A stretch of 64,000 nt of DNA, from positions 1 to 64,000 of the forward strand of contig CAZQTW010000032.1 in the NCBI GenBank assembly GCA_964596165.1, given 5' to 3'. The notes under the pieces were generated by a model. It was not told where the DNA came from. It saw only the letters and a list, made by a program, of their open reading frames with translations, and did not search any database. A program made the translations under genes and the position numbers. Below, piece after piece: positions 37,398 through 45,689 of this stretch. Numbering within the stretch: position 1 is the first letter of the stretch; each line of letters begins with the position of its first letter. This stretch comes from CAYUQT01 sp964596165. Its GTDB lineage: Bacteria; Planctomycetota; Phycisphaerae; UBA1845; JAFGLZ01.

Positions 37398-39482
37398 ATG
37401 AACGAATTCCACCGACGACACATTCTGAGCTCGCTTCAGCACATCGACGCCCAGTTCGCCGAAGTCGAAGGTGTCCTAGCGGGCATCGGGGACGAGTCGC
37501 CGTTGTCACCATACACCCTCGACCTCCAGCCGATGCAGCGGCGGGTTGTGGAGGACTTCTTGCGGCGAATTCGTCGGGAGATGGCCTCGGCCGCAAGAAG
37601 GCTGGGTATCGTTCCCGAATCGCGGCGAACCGCCGCCAGTTGGGCCATCCGCACTCGCCTCCTGGGCGTGTCCGTTGCCATCGCGGAGATGGACCCCCAC
37701 CATCTCCGCGGCTACGGCGACCTGACGGCGGAGGATAAGACCGAGATCAGCCGGCAATGCGCGGAGCTGGACCGTCTGGTCGGGAAACTCGAAGCCTATC
37801 TCCGCCGCGAAAACGGAGAGGACCTGTCGCAGCGGCTGGCTCGGTTGGAAGGTTCCGCCGCCAATCGAGAGGTTCTTGTGGCCCTGGAGCAAATCATCAC
37901 GCGGCATCATCTCCTGGAGTTTCGTCCGACCCTGGACATGATCCTGTCACGCCTGGAATCCACGCAGTTTGAAATCGCCTTCTTCGGACGAGTCAGCTCC
38001 GGCAAATCGTCTCTGCTCAACCACATTCTGGGCACTCCTGTTCTGCCGATAGGGGCCACTCCCGTCACCGCCGTTCCGACGCGGCTCCGCAACGGAATCC
38101 AGGCGGAGATGCTCGTTCACTTCGAGATGTCGAACACCCAACGATTGGACACAGGCCGGATCGCCGAATTCGTCACGGAGGAGGGCAACCCCAACAACAC
38201 CAGGCATGTCTCCGGCGTCGAGGTTTTTTTGCCTTCGCCGCGCCTGGCCGAGGGCGTCGTCTTCGTCGATACGCCCGGCGTCGGTTCCCTTGCGACGTGC
38301 GGCGCGGCGCAGGCGATGGCCTATTTGCCGCGGTGCGACCTGGGCGTTGTGCTGGTGGATGCCGCGTCGAGCCTGAACCATGAAGACTTGGCCATCCTTC
38401 AGGGGCTTTGCGACGCGGCGGTACCCGCCATGGTTCTGGTCAGCAAGTGCGATCTGCTCACTCCGGCCGATCGTCGGAGGGTCACCCAGTACGTTCAGCA
38501 CCACGTCGAGGCCTCGCTGGGTCTACAGACCAACGTATACCCGATCAGCACCGTCGGCGAGGCTGCCGCGCTCGCCGACCATTGGTTTACCGAACAAGTC
38601 CGGCCCCTGTTGGAGAATCACCGTCAGCTCGCGCAGGCATCCATCCATCGAAAGATCGCCAACCTTCACGAGTCGGTTTCCCAGACGTTGGCCGGCCTGC
38701 TCGACCGTCGGCAGGCTCGACGGGGCAAGACGGATCGCGACGATCCGGCCAAGGCGGCTGAACAGATGGAGGCCGCCGCGGCGCGGATCGCCACGGTGGG
38801 CCAAGATATCTGTGAGCCCGTCGATGCGGGCCTGTTCGTCGCCGTCCAGGGCGTGTTGAGCCGTGTCGCCGCTCGTCTCGGACGACACGGGGAATCGGGC
38901 GATGGCGGGCTGGACCTGCCGGCCCAGCTCGCTCTGGAGGCGATGGCGGAACAGGCGTCGGCCGTTCGGGCGGAGCTGGTCGAATTGGGGCGTGCCCTGG
39001 CCCAAACCCTCAGAACCCTCTCCGAGGCCCTTCCGGGCGTCCGCGCGGACGAGATGGAAGACGTCTCGGCGATCTTACAGCCGCTCCCTTCGATCGACCA
39101 GAAGGCTCTCTCGAAGATTCCCAGCCCGCGTCGCCCATTGCTGCTGGCGTGGTGTCCGCCGCTGGCGCGTTGGGGCTATGCGCGCCGAGTTCGCCGAGTG
39201 TGTCGATGGGCCATCGACCTGGAGCTGAGGAACCACCGATACAAGGTCCGTGACTGGAAGAAGGCCAACTTGGAACGGCTGGTCGAGGCGTACGAGGCAC
39301 GCGCCGGACTCTATCGCGAGCAGCTCCGCCGCTTGCAGGACGGAGAAGAGGCGGAAGCTCCCGAGGCCGCCGATATTCGGGCCGACCTGGACCGGTTGTC
39401 GAACACAGTACCGCCCCCTACGGAGCCGCCGGGCGACGCCTCCCCCGAGGGAGAGGCCGCACTGTCGGCGATGACTCGATGA
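37398..39482 (+). CDS. Dynamin-like GTPase
   Basis: 694 residues from ATG 37398 (MNEFHRRHILSS). An N-terminal helical region of about 200 residues precedes the G domain: P-loop FFGRVSSGKSSLLNHILG, switch region PIGATPVTAVPT, Walker B/G3 VVFVDTPGVGS, and G4 VSKCDLLT. The rest is helical and Arg/Glu-rich with a short hydrophobic Trp/Pro stretch (LLLAWCPPLARWG), which may touch membranes, and an acidic/Pro-rich end. Bacterial dynamin-like proteins remodel or repair membranes. The gene is controlled by a fluoride riboswitch, divergent from the broken dynamin gene, which suggests that the two once worked as a pair. Confidence 0.87.
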   Translation: MNEFHRRHILSSLQHIDAQFAEVEGVLAGIGDESPLSPYTLDLQPMQRRVVEDFLRRIRREMASAARRLGIVPESRRTAASWAIRTRLLGVSVAIAEMDPHHLRGYGDLTAEDKTEISRQCAELDRLVGKLEAYLRRENGEDLSQRLARLEGSAANREVLVALEQIITRHHLLEFRPTLDMILSRLESTQFEIAFFGRVSSGKSSLLNHILGTPVLPIGATPVTAVPTRLRNGIQAEMLVHFEMSNTQRLDTGRIAEFVTEEGNPNNTRHVSGVEVFLPSPRLAEGVVFVDTPGVGSLATCGAAQAMAYLPRCDLGVVLVDAASSLNHEDLAILQGLCDAAVPAMVLVSKCDLLTPADRRRVTQYVQHHVEASLGLQTNVYPISTVGEAAALADHWFTEQVRPLLENHRQLAQASIHRKIANLHESVSQTLAGLLDRRQARRGKTDRDDPAKAAEQMEAAAARIATVGQDICEPVDAGLFVAVQGVLSRVAARLGRHGESGDGGLDLPAQLALEAMAEQASAVRAELVELGRALAQTLRTLSEALPGVRADEMEDVSAILQPLPSIDQKALSKIPSPRRPLLLAWCPPLARWGYARRVRRVCRWAIDLELRNHRYKVRDWKKANLERLVEAYEARAGLYREQLRRLQDGEEAEAPEAADIRADLDRLSNTVPPPTEPPGDASPEGEAALSAMTR

Positions 39483-39533
39483 CTTTCGGGTGGTCCGCCG
39501 TGCCGCCGGCACACGACTTCGAGGCCCCGCCGG

Positions 39534-39932
39534 CTACGGGATGTCGGCAGGACCTGCCTTTTCGTCGGAGCAAGGCGGTCCTTTCGGCAACGGGGGGGAT
39601 TCGTCCGGCCAGTATCGGTCCCACCAGAGTTTGGCCACGCTGTTGTCCGGGCATTCCTGCAATGCTTCCCCCAGGAGGCCATGGGCTTCATCCTTGCGGC
39701 CCAGCTTGATCAGCGCGATGGCCCAGTGCACCTTGAATACCGTCTCGTAAGGATTCACCCACACCGCCCGTCGAAACTGGGATTCGGCCAGCTCGAACGC
39801 CTCCCGCTCCAGAAAGTACACACCGATCTCGTCGCGGTCGTAGCCCAGATAGCGACTCGGTCGCAGCACCTCTTCGCGGAGGAACTGCGGGTCGCGCTTG
39901 CCACGTCGAGGCTTATTCGGTCTTTGGGACAT
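39534..39932 (-). CDS. Small TPR-type protein
   Basis: 132 residues starting MSQRPNKPRRGKRDP. The middle has TPR-like helices: EAFELAESQFRRAVWVNPYE and KVHWAIALIKLGRKDEAHGL LGEALQECPD (split here). No signal peptide. It overlaps the end of the DUF6062 gene by 20 bp and is the last gene of the set led by fluoride riboswitch (d). Likely a protein-protein interaction adaptor. Confidence 0.75.
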   Translation of the reverse strand: MSQRPNKPRRGKRDPQFLREEVLRPSRYLGYDRDEIGVYFLEREAFELAESQFRRAVWVNPYETVFKVHWAIALIKLGRKDEAHGLLGEALQECPDNSVAKLWWDRYWPDESPPLPKGPPCSDEKAGPADIP

Positions 39933-40644
39933 CGCGATGCCCAACCAGCTTCTCAACCGCCCGTCGCCAGGCGAACTTCACGCGATCGTCCGTGGGCGGC
40001 GAGTGTCTGTAATCCAAGCTTTCGATGAGTTGGCCAAGCTCGGTCTGAAGCTTCCTCATGTCCCGTGCGGATGCATCCGCCAGCGCCCGGCGCAAACGCG
40101 CGTCTCGCAGGCGGGGCATCACAATGCGGAGATGGGGAACACAGAGTCCGTCGGAACCTTGTATCGCGCCGCAGAGTTCATCGTCATCCGCATATTGCAG
40201 GAGAGTGCCGATATGGTTGTCGAGCCGGTGACTCTCTGCCTTACAGACCGGGCAATCGGCCCCGCTCTTTCCGACGAGCAACTCCTCTCCGCAGGTACCG
40301 ATGAGGTCTTGGTAGAGGATGGCAATCCCCAGGGCGTCCTGCGAATCGGCCAACATCCAGGCGTGGCGATGGCAAAACCCCTTGGACGCCCTCCATTCCT
40401 TGCGGAAGCCTCCATCATTCACGTTTTCGTAGAGGAGCGTCTCCAGATACTTGCGCGTCTGGCTGCCGATCAGACGACAAAACATGCACCCCGCCGAACG
40501 TGCCGCATCCACAAGACTGAAGAATGGAATGTGTCTCTCCGACCGCTTCATCGCCGACTCGTCGAAGCCGTCGCCGCGATCCGCGCTTGGTTCTTCGGCC
40601 GGTTCGGCCGCGGGGGTCGCTATTTGACGACGAGAACGGAGCAT
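39913..40644 (-). CDS. DUF6062 family protein
   Basis: About 243 residues. RHIPFFSLVDAARSAGCMFCRL, LLYENVNDGGFRKEWRASKG, FCHRHAWMLADSQDALGIAI and CPVCKAESHRLD match the DUF6062 pattern with CxxC pairs that look like metal ligands. The start is uncertain: ATG 40644 overlaps the end of the stress-protein gene, ATG 40551 (MKRSERHIPFF) fits the family better. Function unknown; its location in a fluoride-controlled gene set is a new clue. Confidence 0.75.
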   Translation of the reverse strand: MLRSRRQIATPAAEPAEEPSADRGDGFDESAMKRSERHIPFFSLVDAARSAGCMFCRLIGSQTRKYLETLLYENVNDGGFRKEWRASKGFCHRHAWMLADSQDALGIAILYQDLIGTCGEELLVGKSGADCPVCKAESHRLDNHIGTLLQYADDDELCGAIQGSDGLCVPHLRIVMPRLRDARLRRALADASARDMRKLQTELGQLIESLDYRHSPPTDDRVKFAWRRAVEKLVGHRDVPKTE

Positions 40645-41039
40645 GGGGCCACGCGGACCAGCGTGTGACACGTGCTGCCCATCAGCCGGTCGTACAGGGC
40701 CGAATGCCCCATGAAGCCTATCACCAGCAGATCGAAGCCGCGCTCCTTGATGAACTCGATAATCGTCTTCACCTCGTGCCCGACGATCACGTGCGTGCTC
40801 AAGTGTATGCCGGCCTCTTCGGCGATCTTCCGGGCCTTGTTGACGGCCTCACCGAACCAATGAGTGGCCAGGTCTTTCTCCTCGATGACCTCGCCGATCG
40901 TTCCCGGGTAGTGAGGCACCTCCTCGACCGAAATGGTGTGCAGTTCGGCCGACGACCGCTTCGCAAGCTCGATGGCCTCGGCGAGGGCCTTGAACGACCC
41001 CTGGGAGCCGTCGAGTCCAACCAGGATCTTCTTAGGCAT
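40620..41039 (-). CDS. Universal stress protein (UspA family)
   Basis: 139 residues, MPKKILVGLDGSQGSFKALA at the start. The nucleotide site GFMGHSALYDRLMGST fits the ATP-binding pattern G-2x-G-9x-G-S. The ATG overlaps the stop of the antiporter gene (ATGCCTAA), so the two are translationally coupled. Universal stress proteins have been reported among genes under fluoride riboswitches. Confidence 0.93.
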   Translation of the reverse strand: MPKKILVGLDGSQGSFKALAEAIELAKRSSAELHTISVEEVPHYPGTIGEVIEEKDLATHWFGEAVNKARKIAEEAGIHLSTHVIVGHEVKTIIEFIKERGFDLLVIGFMGHSALYDRLMGSTCHTLVRVAPCSVLVVK

Positions 41040-42177
41040 TGTCGGTCTCCTCTTCCACCGGCGCAACGTGAGGTCTAAACCATCGCTGGGCGATCATCGT
41101 CGGGACCACCGCACTGGCAACCACCGCCGTGACCAGAACCGTATATTGAGCCTGACTGATGATACCATTGTTCAGGCCGAACAAGGCGCAAATGCTCCCG
41201 AACGTCAGGCCCGTACACATCAGCAGCGTGGTGTACATTCCTTCCGTGTGGTGAAACCGAAACGTCCGCGTCAACGGCCAGATGCCCACGAACTTGGTGG
41301 CCATCTTGACGGCCAGAAACAGCAGGATCGGGACGATGCCCACGATCATCGCACTGAAGCGAATCAGCGAGCCGGCCTTGAGAAAGAAGAACGGCGTCAG
41401 AAGCGTAAACGCCATCACCCGCATCCGCTGGGCCAAGACCCGCTCCTTCAGGAAGAACGGGGCCAGGACCATTCCGACGAGGTAGGCCGGCAAGACCGCC
41501 TCGCTCTTGGCGATGTTGGCCAGTCCGCCGAGCGCAAACAGCACCACCAGGATGAACTTTGCCTCCGGCTCGCTGACCCGATTACCCACCCGTCGAAAAA
41601 ACCACGGCACGAACTTGGGCAGGAGCCACATGACCAGCGCCGTCGCGGCCGCGAAGACGACCAGCCAGACATTGTAGTTCGCAAACAGAACGCCCAGAAC
41701 CAGAACCGTGCCCAAGTCGTTGACGAAACACGCCGCCAGGATGATCTTGCCGAGCTCGCTTTGGTTGAAACCGCTTTCCACCATGACCGCGTAAACGACC
41801 GCCACCGACGTTGTGGAAAGCGCCAGGCCGGCGATCTCGGCCTGCTCCCAGGACCAGCCGCCCAGATAATGGGCCCAGACCAGGACTCCGAAGAAAGGCC
41901 CGACAAACCCCATCACGCCGATCGTTATGCTGGGCCAGAAGTGCTTGCGGATGACGACCGGGTCGACCTCCGCCCCGGCCAAAAAGGTCAGCACGATCGA
42001 ACCCGCGCCGGCCAGGTATGTCACCCAAGTCGTTGCGCCGAGATCGAACAGGTTTCCGGCGACGGTTCCCACAACGATCTCGACCAAAGCGACGGACAAG
42101 CCCACGCGAATCGAGATCAGCGATGCCAGCAGTGCCAGGCCAATCCACACCGCGGATACGAACCAGGTAGTGTCCAT
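41032..42177 (-). CDS. CPA-type cation:proton antiporter
   Basis: 381 residues, ten or more membrane helices; no cytosolic TrkA-N domain. The ion-site helix carries ACFVNDLGTVLVLG (Asn-Asp, the electroneutral-type pair) and the earlier LALSTTSVAVVYAVMVESG. ATG 42177 (MDTTWFVSAVWIG) with GGAGAGG upstream is the start. The longer open frame to 42270 runs through the riboswitch's terminator and would begin with a Pro/Phe-rich leader (VVFFFPPKPSSL), so it is rejected. Na+/H+-type antiporters are known fluoride-riboswitch genes. First gene of the (d) set. Confidence 0.93.
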   Translation of the reverse strand: MDTTWFVSAVWIGLALLASLISIRVGLSVALVEIVVGTVAGNLFDLGATTWVTYLAGAGSIVLTFLAGAEVDPVVIRKHFWPSITIGVMGFVGPFFGVLVWAHYLGGWSWEQAEIAGLALSTTSVAVVYAVMVESGFNQSELGKIILAACFVNDLGTVLVLGVLFANYNVWLVVFAAATALVMWLLPKFVPWFFRRVGNRVSEPEAKFILVVLFALGGLANIAKSEAVLPAYLVGMVLAPFFLKERVLAQRMRVMAFTLLTPFFFLKAGSLIRFSAMIVGIVPILLFLAVKMATKFVGIWPLTRTFRFHHTEGMYTTLLMCTGLTFGSICALFGLNNGIISQAQYTVLVTAVVASAVVPTMIAQRWFRPHVAPVEEETDNA

Positions 42178-42217
42178 GAGGGCGCACCTCTCCAGGGACG
42201 ACGGTTTTGGTGGGAAG

Positions 42218-42239
42218 AAAAAAACCACCCTGCGGTGGT
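42218..42239 (-). terminator. Intrinsic terminator of fluoride riboswitch (d)
   Basis: Minus strand ACCACC-GCAG-GGTGGT hairpin followed by seven U residues, 40 nt before the antiporter start. Confidence 0.9.
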
Positions 42240-42276
42240 CGGTGAAAGAAGACGGCTCCCACCGCGACAAACCACG

Positions 42277-42331
42277 CAGTAGGAGTCATCAGCCGGGAAG
42301 GCGGTTCACTTGGGGGACTCCATCCCCTCTT
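42277..42331 (-). promoter_or_regulatory. Fluoride riboswitch (d), crcB-type, for antiporter-usp-DUF6062-TPR
   Basis: Minus strand GGGGATGGAGTCCCCC, then AACCGCC, then GGCTGATGACTCCTAC: a near-consensus crcB core. The aptamer 3' strand CTCCTACTGCG pairs over 11 bp (G-U included) with 42255-42266 (minus strand CGCGGTGGGAG); that segment's GCGGTGG is perfectly complementary to CCACCGC in the terminator. Same three-strand relay as in (a) and (b). Confidence 0.94.
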
Positions 42332-42341
42332 CCATAATCCG

Positions 42342-42370
42342 ATTATCGGCGCTTCACATGAGGAGTTCAA
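42342..42370 (-). promoter_or_regulatory. Promoter of fluoride riboswitch (d)
   Basis: Minus strand TTGAAC (42370-42365), 17-nt spacer, GATAAT (42347-42342), start predicted near 42335 at the aptamer edge. Confidence 0.75.
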
Positions 42371-42797
42371 GTCCGACGATTGGTTCGCGTGTGCCTCACC
42401 GCGTACGGGTTCGGTCTACGACTCTTCGCCCATTCGGCCGGAGAATCACAGGCCATCCGACGGACGGCTCCGGTCATGAACAGAATAGACGCTTAGTCGG
42501 CATGTCTCGGTCAGGTGCGCGGGCTTCGCCTCAGACCGAACGTGGTCTCGGAGGCCGTATCGAACGGCTCGTTCCGGGCAGGAAACGAGGCAGAGCGCTA
42601 CGGTTGGCACCTCGTGGTCGGCACGCTCGGCGACTCGACGGAGTGGTTGAGCCGATGGCCTCAGGGGCGTGCGGAGAACAGGATTCAGATGCAGCCGAGG
42701 CTGCGTCGAGGTTACCGGCGAGTGAACCGCCGTCAACACTCGACCTTCGTCGAACGCCCCGCTCGCCATCATATTGACCACATCCCTCGTTCAGCCC
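42371..42797. other. Region without a recognised gene
   Basis: Open frames exist on both strands but none has family-like sequence, a good ribosome site or a signal peptide. Possibly decayed sequence, as the neighbouring membrane gene is broken. Confidence 0.35.
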
Positions 42798-43144
42798 CTA
42801 TTTCCTGGGCCATCTGATTCCGAGCCCCTTCCTCAGTCTGGCTGCCTGGGTGCCGGGTATCGCCGAAAACACGAGGAGGATCAGGAAGAGAACGAGATAG
42901 GGCGCTTAGATTCCCAGTGCCCCGCCGGGAAAATGGGTCGTAAAAACGAGTGTAATGGGCGTTCCGATGAGGAGCAGCCCCCAGGTGGCCCATAGGAACA
43001 GGTGATGCCTTTCAGCTCCAGCGCCTTCCATTGCTCAAACCGATCCGCAGGCACCCGGGGGTAGTCCGCGTTGGTCAAGGCTCTAAGTCTCGGCCGGCGC
43101 ACGGCGTAGATGATTCCAAACACGAGAAGGATGATTTGACTCAT
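42798..43144 (-). pseudogene. Broken small membrane protein gene
   Basis: ATG 43144 has GGAGG upstream and starts MSQIILLVFGIIYAVRRPRL, a membrane helix, followed by DRFEQWKALELKG. The frame then shifts near 43005-43015; the next frame reads HHLFLWATWGLLLIGTPITL (second helix), a TAA at 42906-42908, and, still in that frame, YLVLFLILLVFSAIPGTQAA (third helix) and RLRKGLGIRWPRK to a stop at 42798. A three-helix protein of about 115 residues is thus interrupted twice. Family not recognised. Confidence 0.7.
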
Positions 43145-43378
43145 GCCGGAAACCTCCGGGCGGTTTCACCCGATGTCTTATGAACGCCCTTCAAGGGATC
43201 CCCGGCACCCGACAAATCCCGATTCAATATCGATACGCGTTCAACGGTTCGGTCATGCACTTTGCGTCGATCTCAAAAAGCACGGCCGGCGGCCGGATGC
43301 CGCCCAGGCCCGAGAACGCGTGACTCGCGTCCATTCCCCAGATCCGCAGGCCCGGTGCCGATTTCCAGCCGCGCAGGC

Positions 43379-44095
43379 TCATCTCACCTTCCTGAGCCCA
43401 TACGGAGGAGCGGCGTTGGTGAGGGTCTTCGGTGCCACCTTGACCTTCACCGGTTCGAACTCCATTCCTTCCTTATGGGCATAGAGGGTGTACTCTCCGG
43501 GCGGGACATTGACATAGCAGATGCCGCCGTCGGTGGTTGTCTCGGTTAGTTCTCTCTTGGGCAGCGTCCTCGTGTTGAAGTACACCGGCCCACATGCACG
43601 GGGTAGCTTCGGTTCAATGGAAACCGTACAGCCGGGTTCGCCCGGAAACCCCAGATTCGTGAACGTCTGGGGATCTCTCGTCGTGATCGTCGAGGCAATG
43701 TGACCTCTCGACGGGTCGGGTTGCGTCTTGCTGATGATGCACATGACGTGGAAGGCGAGTCGGTCCGGGACCTGGAAGCTCATGTTCTTCACGTCGCTTT
43801 CCGGCATGGTGAACGTCTGCGTTCGTGTCGTCGTGTACAACGGGTGCGAGAGGGACAAGGTGAGCTTCATGCCGGCCCCAAGACCGGTGAAGCAGTATCG
43901 TCCATGCGCATCGGTGACACAGGAATAGCCCGGGTATTCGACGAGCGTCACGAGCGCCCGTTTGACGGGTTTGGTGACCTGGTATGTCACGGCCCAGGCA
44001 TTTCCGCCGACACTCCATCCGCCCATTCCCAGATCGTTGGTGGGTTTGCTGCTCGAGCAGATGAAGACCGCGGTCTGAAAGAGAACGGGCGTCAT
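43379..44095 (-). CDS. Carboxypeptidase regulatory-like domain protein
   Basis: 238 residues; GGAGGG precedes the ATG. Contains two beta-sandwich type segments: PVKRALVTLVEYPGYSCVTD with AHGRYCFTGLGAGMKLTLSL, and ETTTDGGICYVNVPPGEYTL YAHKEGMEFEPV (split), the pattern of CarboxypepD_reg/TonB-plug-like repeats. No clear signal peptide is seen in the called frame. Function unknown; lies divergent from a Gfo/Idh/MocA gene. Confidence 0.65.
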   Translation of the reverse strand: MTPVLFQTAVFICSSSKPTNDLGMGGWSVGGNAWAVTYQVTKPVKRALVTLVEYPGYSCVTDAHGRYCFTGLGAGMKLTLSLSHPLYTTTRTQTFTMPESDVKNMSFQVPDRLAFHVMCIISKTQPDPSRGHIASTITTRDPQTFTNLGFPGEPGCTVSIEPKLPRACGPVYFNTRTLPKRELTETTTDGGICYVNVPPGEYTLYAHKEGMEFEPVKVKVAPKTLTNAAPPYGLRKVR

Positions 44096-44339
44096 ATCGG
44101 CCCTCCGCGTCCGGAAATGGGGACGGATGATACAGGGGACATTCTAGTTCGCCGAGACTCCGTGTCCATACCGGCGTGGGGCATGCCGCGACGGCGCCCG
44201 GACCGAGACGGTCCGGCCCGGGGCACGACAAGCCTTGAAGCCGCGGGGGTATGGACGTATCCTGATGAAAGGTCTGGCCGTGAGGGTCGCGGGCAGGTCC
44301 ACAGGGGTGTCTCATCCGGAACCAGCAAAGGTGAATGAA

Positions 44340-45689
44340 ATGGCCGAAGTAACACGCAGACATTTCGTGAAAGGGACGGCCGTCGCGGCGGCCGGCATGC
44401 TGTTGGGCACGTCCAAGACGAGTTGGGCCGGGGCGAACAATCGGATCCGGATCGCCGTGCTGGGCATCAACGGCCGGGGCAAGGACCACCTGGCGGGTTT
44501 CACCTCCTTGAAGGACGTCGAGGTGACGACGCTGTGCGATCCCGACTCGGCCCTTTTCAAGCCTCGCAGCGAACAGTTCTTCACGAAGCGCGGCCGGCCG
44601 GCGCCGAAGGTCGAGCAGGACCTTCGCCGGGTGCTTGAAGACAAGGAGATCGACGCAATCTCGATCGCCACTCCAAACCATTGGCACTCGCTGGCCACCA
44701 TCTGGGCCTGCCAGGCGGGCAAGGACGTATACGTCGAGAAGCCGATGACCCACAACCTTTTCGAGGGCCGCAAGGTAATTGAGGCGGCGAAGAAGTACGG
44801 CCGGATCGTCCAGCATGGCACGCAGCTCCGCAGCAGTCCCGGGTTCCAAGAGGGCGTCCGGTTGCTGAAGGAAGGCTTCATCGGCGACGTGTACCTGGCG
44901 CGATGCGTGTGCTACAAGTGGCGGCCCTCCATCGGCCGGGCGCACCCCGGTCAGCCGCCGAAGGAGCTGGACTGGAACATCTGGCAGGGGCCGGCGCAGG
45001 AACAGCCCTTCATGCTAAACGATCAGGGCAAGGGCATCTATGTCCACTACTATTGGCACTGGGTGTGGGAGTATGGCAACGGCGACATCGGCAACCAGGG
45101 CGTCCACCAGCTTGACGCGGCCCGGTGGGGTTTGGGAGTGGATGTCCCCTACCGGTGCGCTTCGATGGGCGGCCTGTTGCTCTGGGGCGATGCGAAGCAA
45201 GTCTTCGACGTGTCGTCCAGCTCGTTCATGTTCAAGGGTGCGAACGGCAAGGACAAGATGATGACGCTCGAAGTCCGCCCGTGGTACACGAACGATGAGG
45301 CGGGCGGCACGTCGTTCGGCGTTATCTTCTATGGCTCGGAGGGGTACATGACCTTCCCGGGCTATTCCGGCTACAAGGCGTACAAGGGAGACAAGGACGG
45401 CAAGTCGGATCAGCAGACCGGCAAACTCGTCAAGCAGAACTTCAAGGACGGCAACCACTACCAGAACTTCATCGACTGCATGCGCAGCCGAAAGACCGAG
45501 GACCTGAACGCGCCTCCGCAGGAGGGGCACTACTCCTCCGCCCTGGCGCACTACGCGCTGACCGCCGCGCGTGTGAACCGGGTACTGGAGATCGACACGA
45601 AGACCGAACAGGTCAAGAACGACGACGAGGCCAACCGCATGCTCACGCGGGTGTATCGCGCACCGTTCGTCGTGCCGGAGAAGGTCTAG
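44340..45689 (+). CDS. TAT-exported Gfo/Idh/MocA family oxidoreductase
   Basis: 449 residues. MAEVTRRHFVKGTAVAAAG is a twin-arginine leader; AAAGGTG stands before the ATG. The Rossmann domain has RIAVLGINGRGKDHLAG, and VYVEKPMTHNLFEGRKVIEA contains the EKP motif. The second domain has the planctomycete-type GDIGNQGVHQLDAARWGL. Such periplasmic NAD(P)-dependent sugar dehydrogenase/hydrolase-like enzymes are abundant in planctomycetes; the substrate is unknown. The upstream frame to 44235 is not used. Confidence 0.92.
   Translation: MAEVTRRHFVKGTAVAAAGMLLGTSKTSWAGANNRIRIAVLGINGRGKDHLAGFTSLKDVEVTTLCDPDSALFKPRSEQFFTKRGRPAPKVEQDLRRVLEDKEIDAISIATPNHWHSLATIWACQAGKDVYVEKPMTHNLFEGRKVIEAAKKYGRIVQHGTQLRSSPGFQEGVRLLKEGFIGDVYLARCVCYKWRPSIGRAHPGQPPKELDWNIWQGPAQEQPFMLNDQGKGIYVHYYWHWVWEYGNGDIGNQGVHQLDAARWGLGVDVPYRCASMGGLLLWGDAKQVFDVSSSSFMFKGANGKDKMMTLEVRPWYTNDEAGGTSFGVIFYGSEGYMTFPGYSGYKAYKGDKDGKSDQQTGKLVKQNFKDGNHYQNFIDCMRSRKTEDLNAPPQEGHYSSALAHYALTAARVNRVLEIDTKTEQVKNDDEANRMLTRVYRAPFVVPEKV

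Noticed and set aside
42371..42797. Overlapping plus and minus frames of about 100-155 codons
   Set aside because: Neither frame has family-like segments or a ribosome site; called as unassigned DNA.
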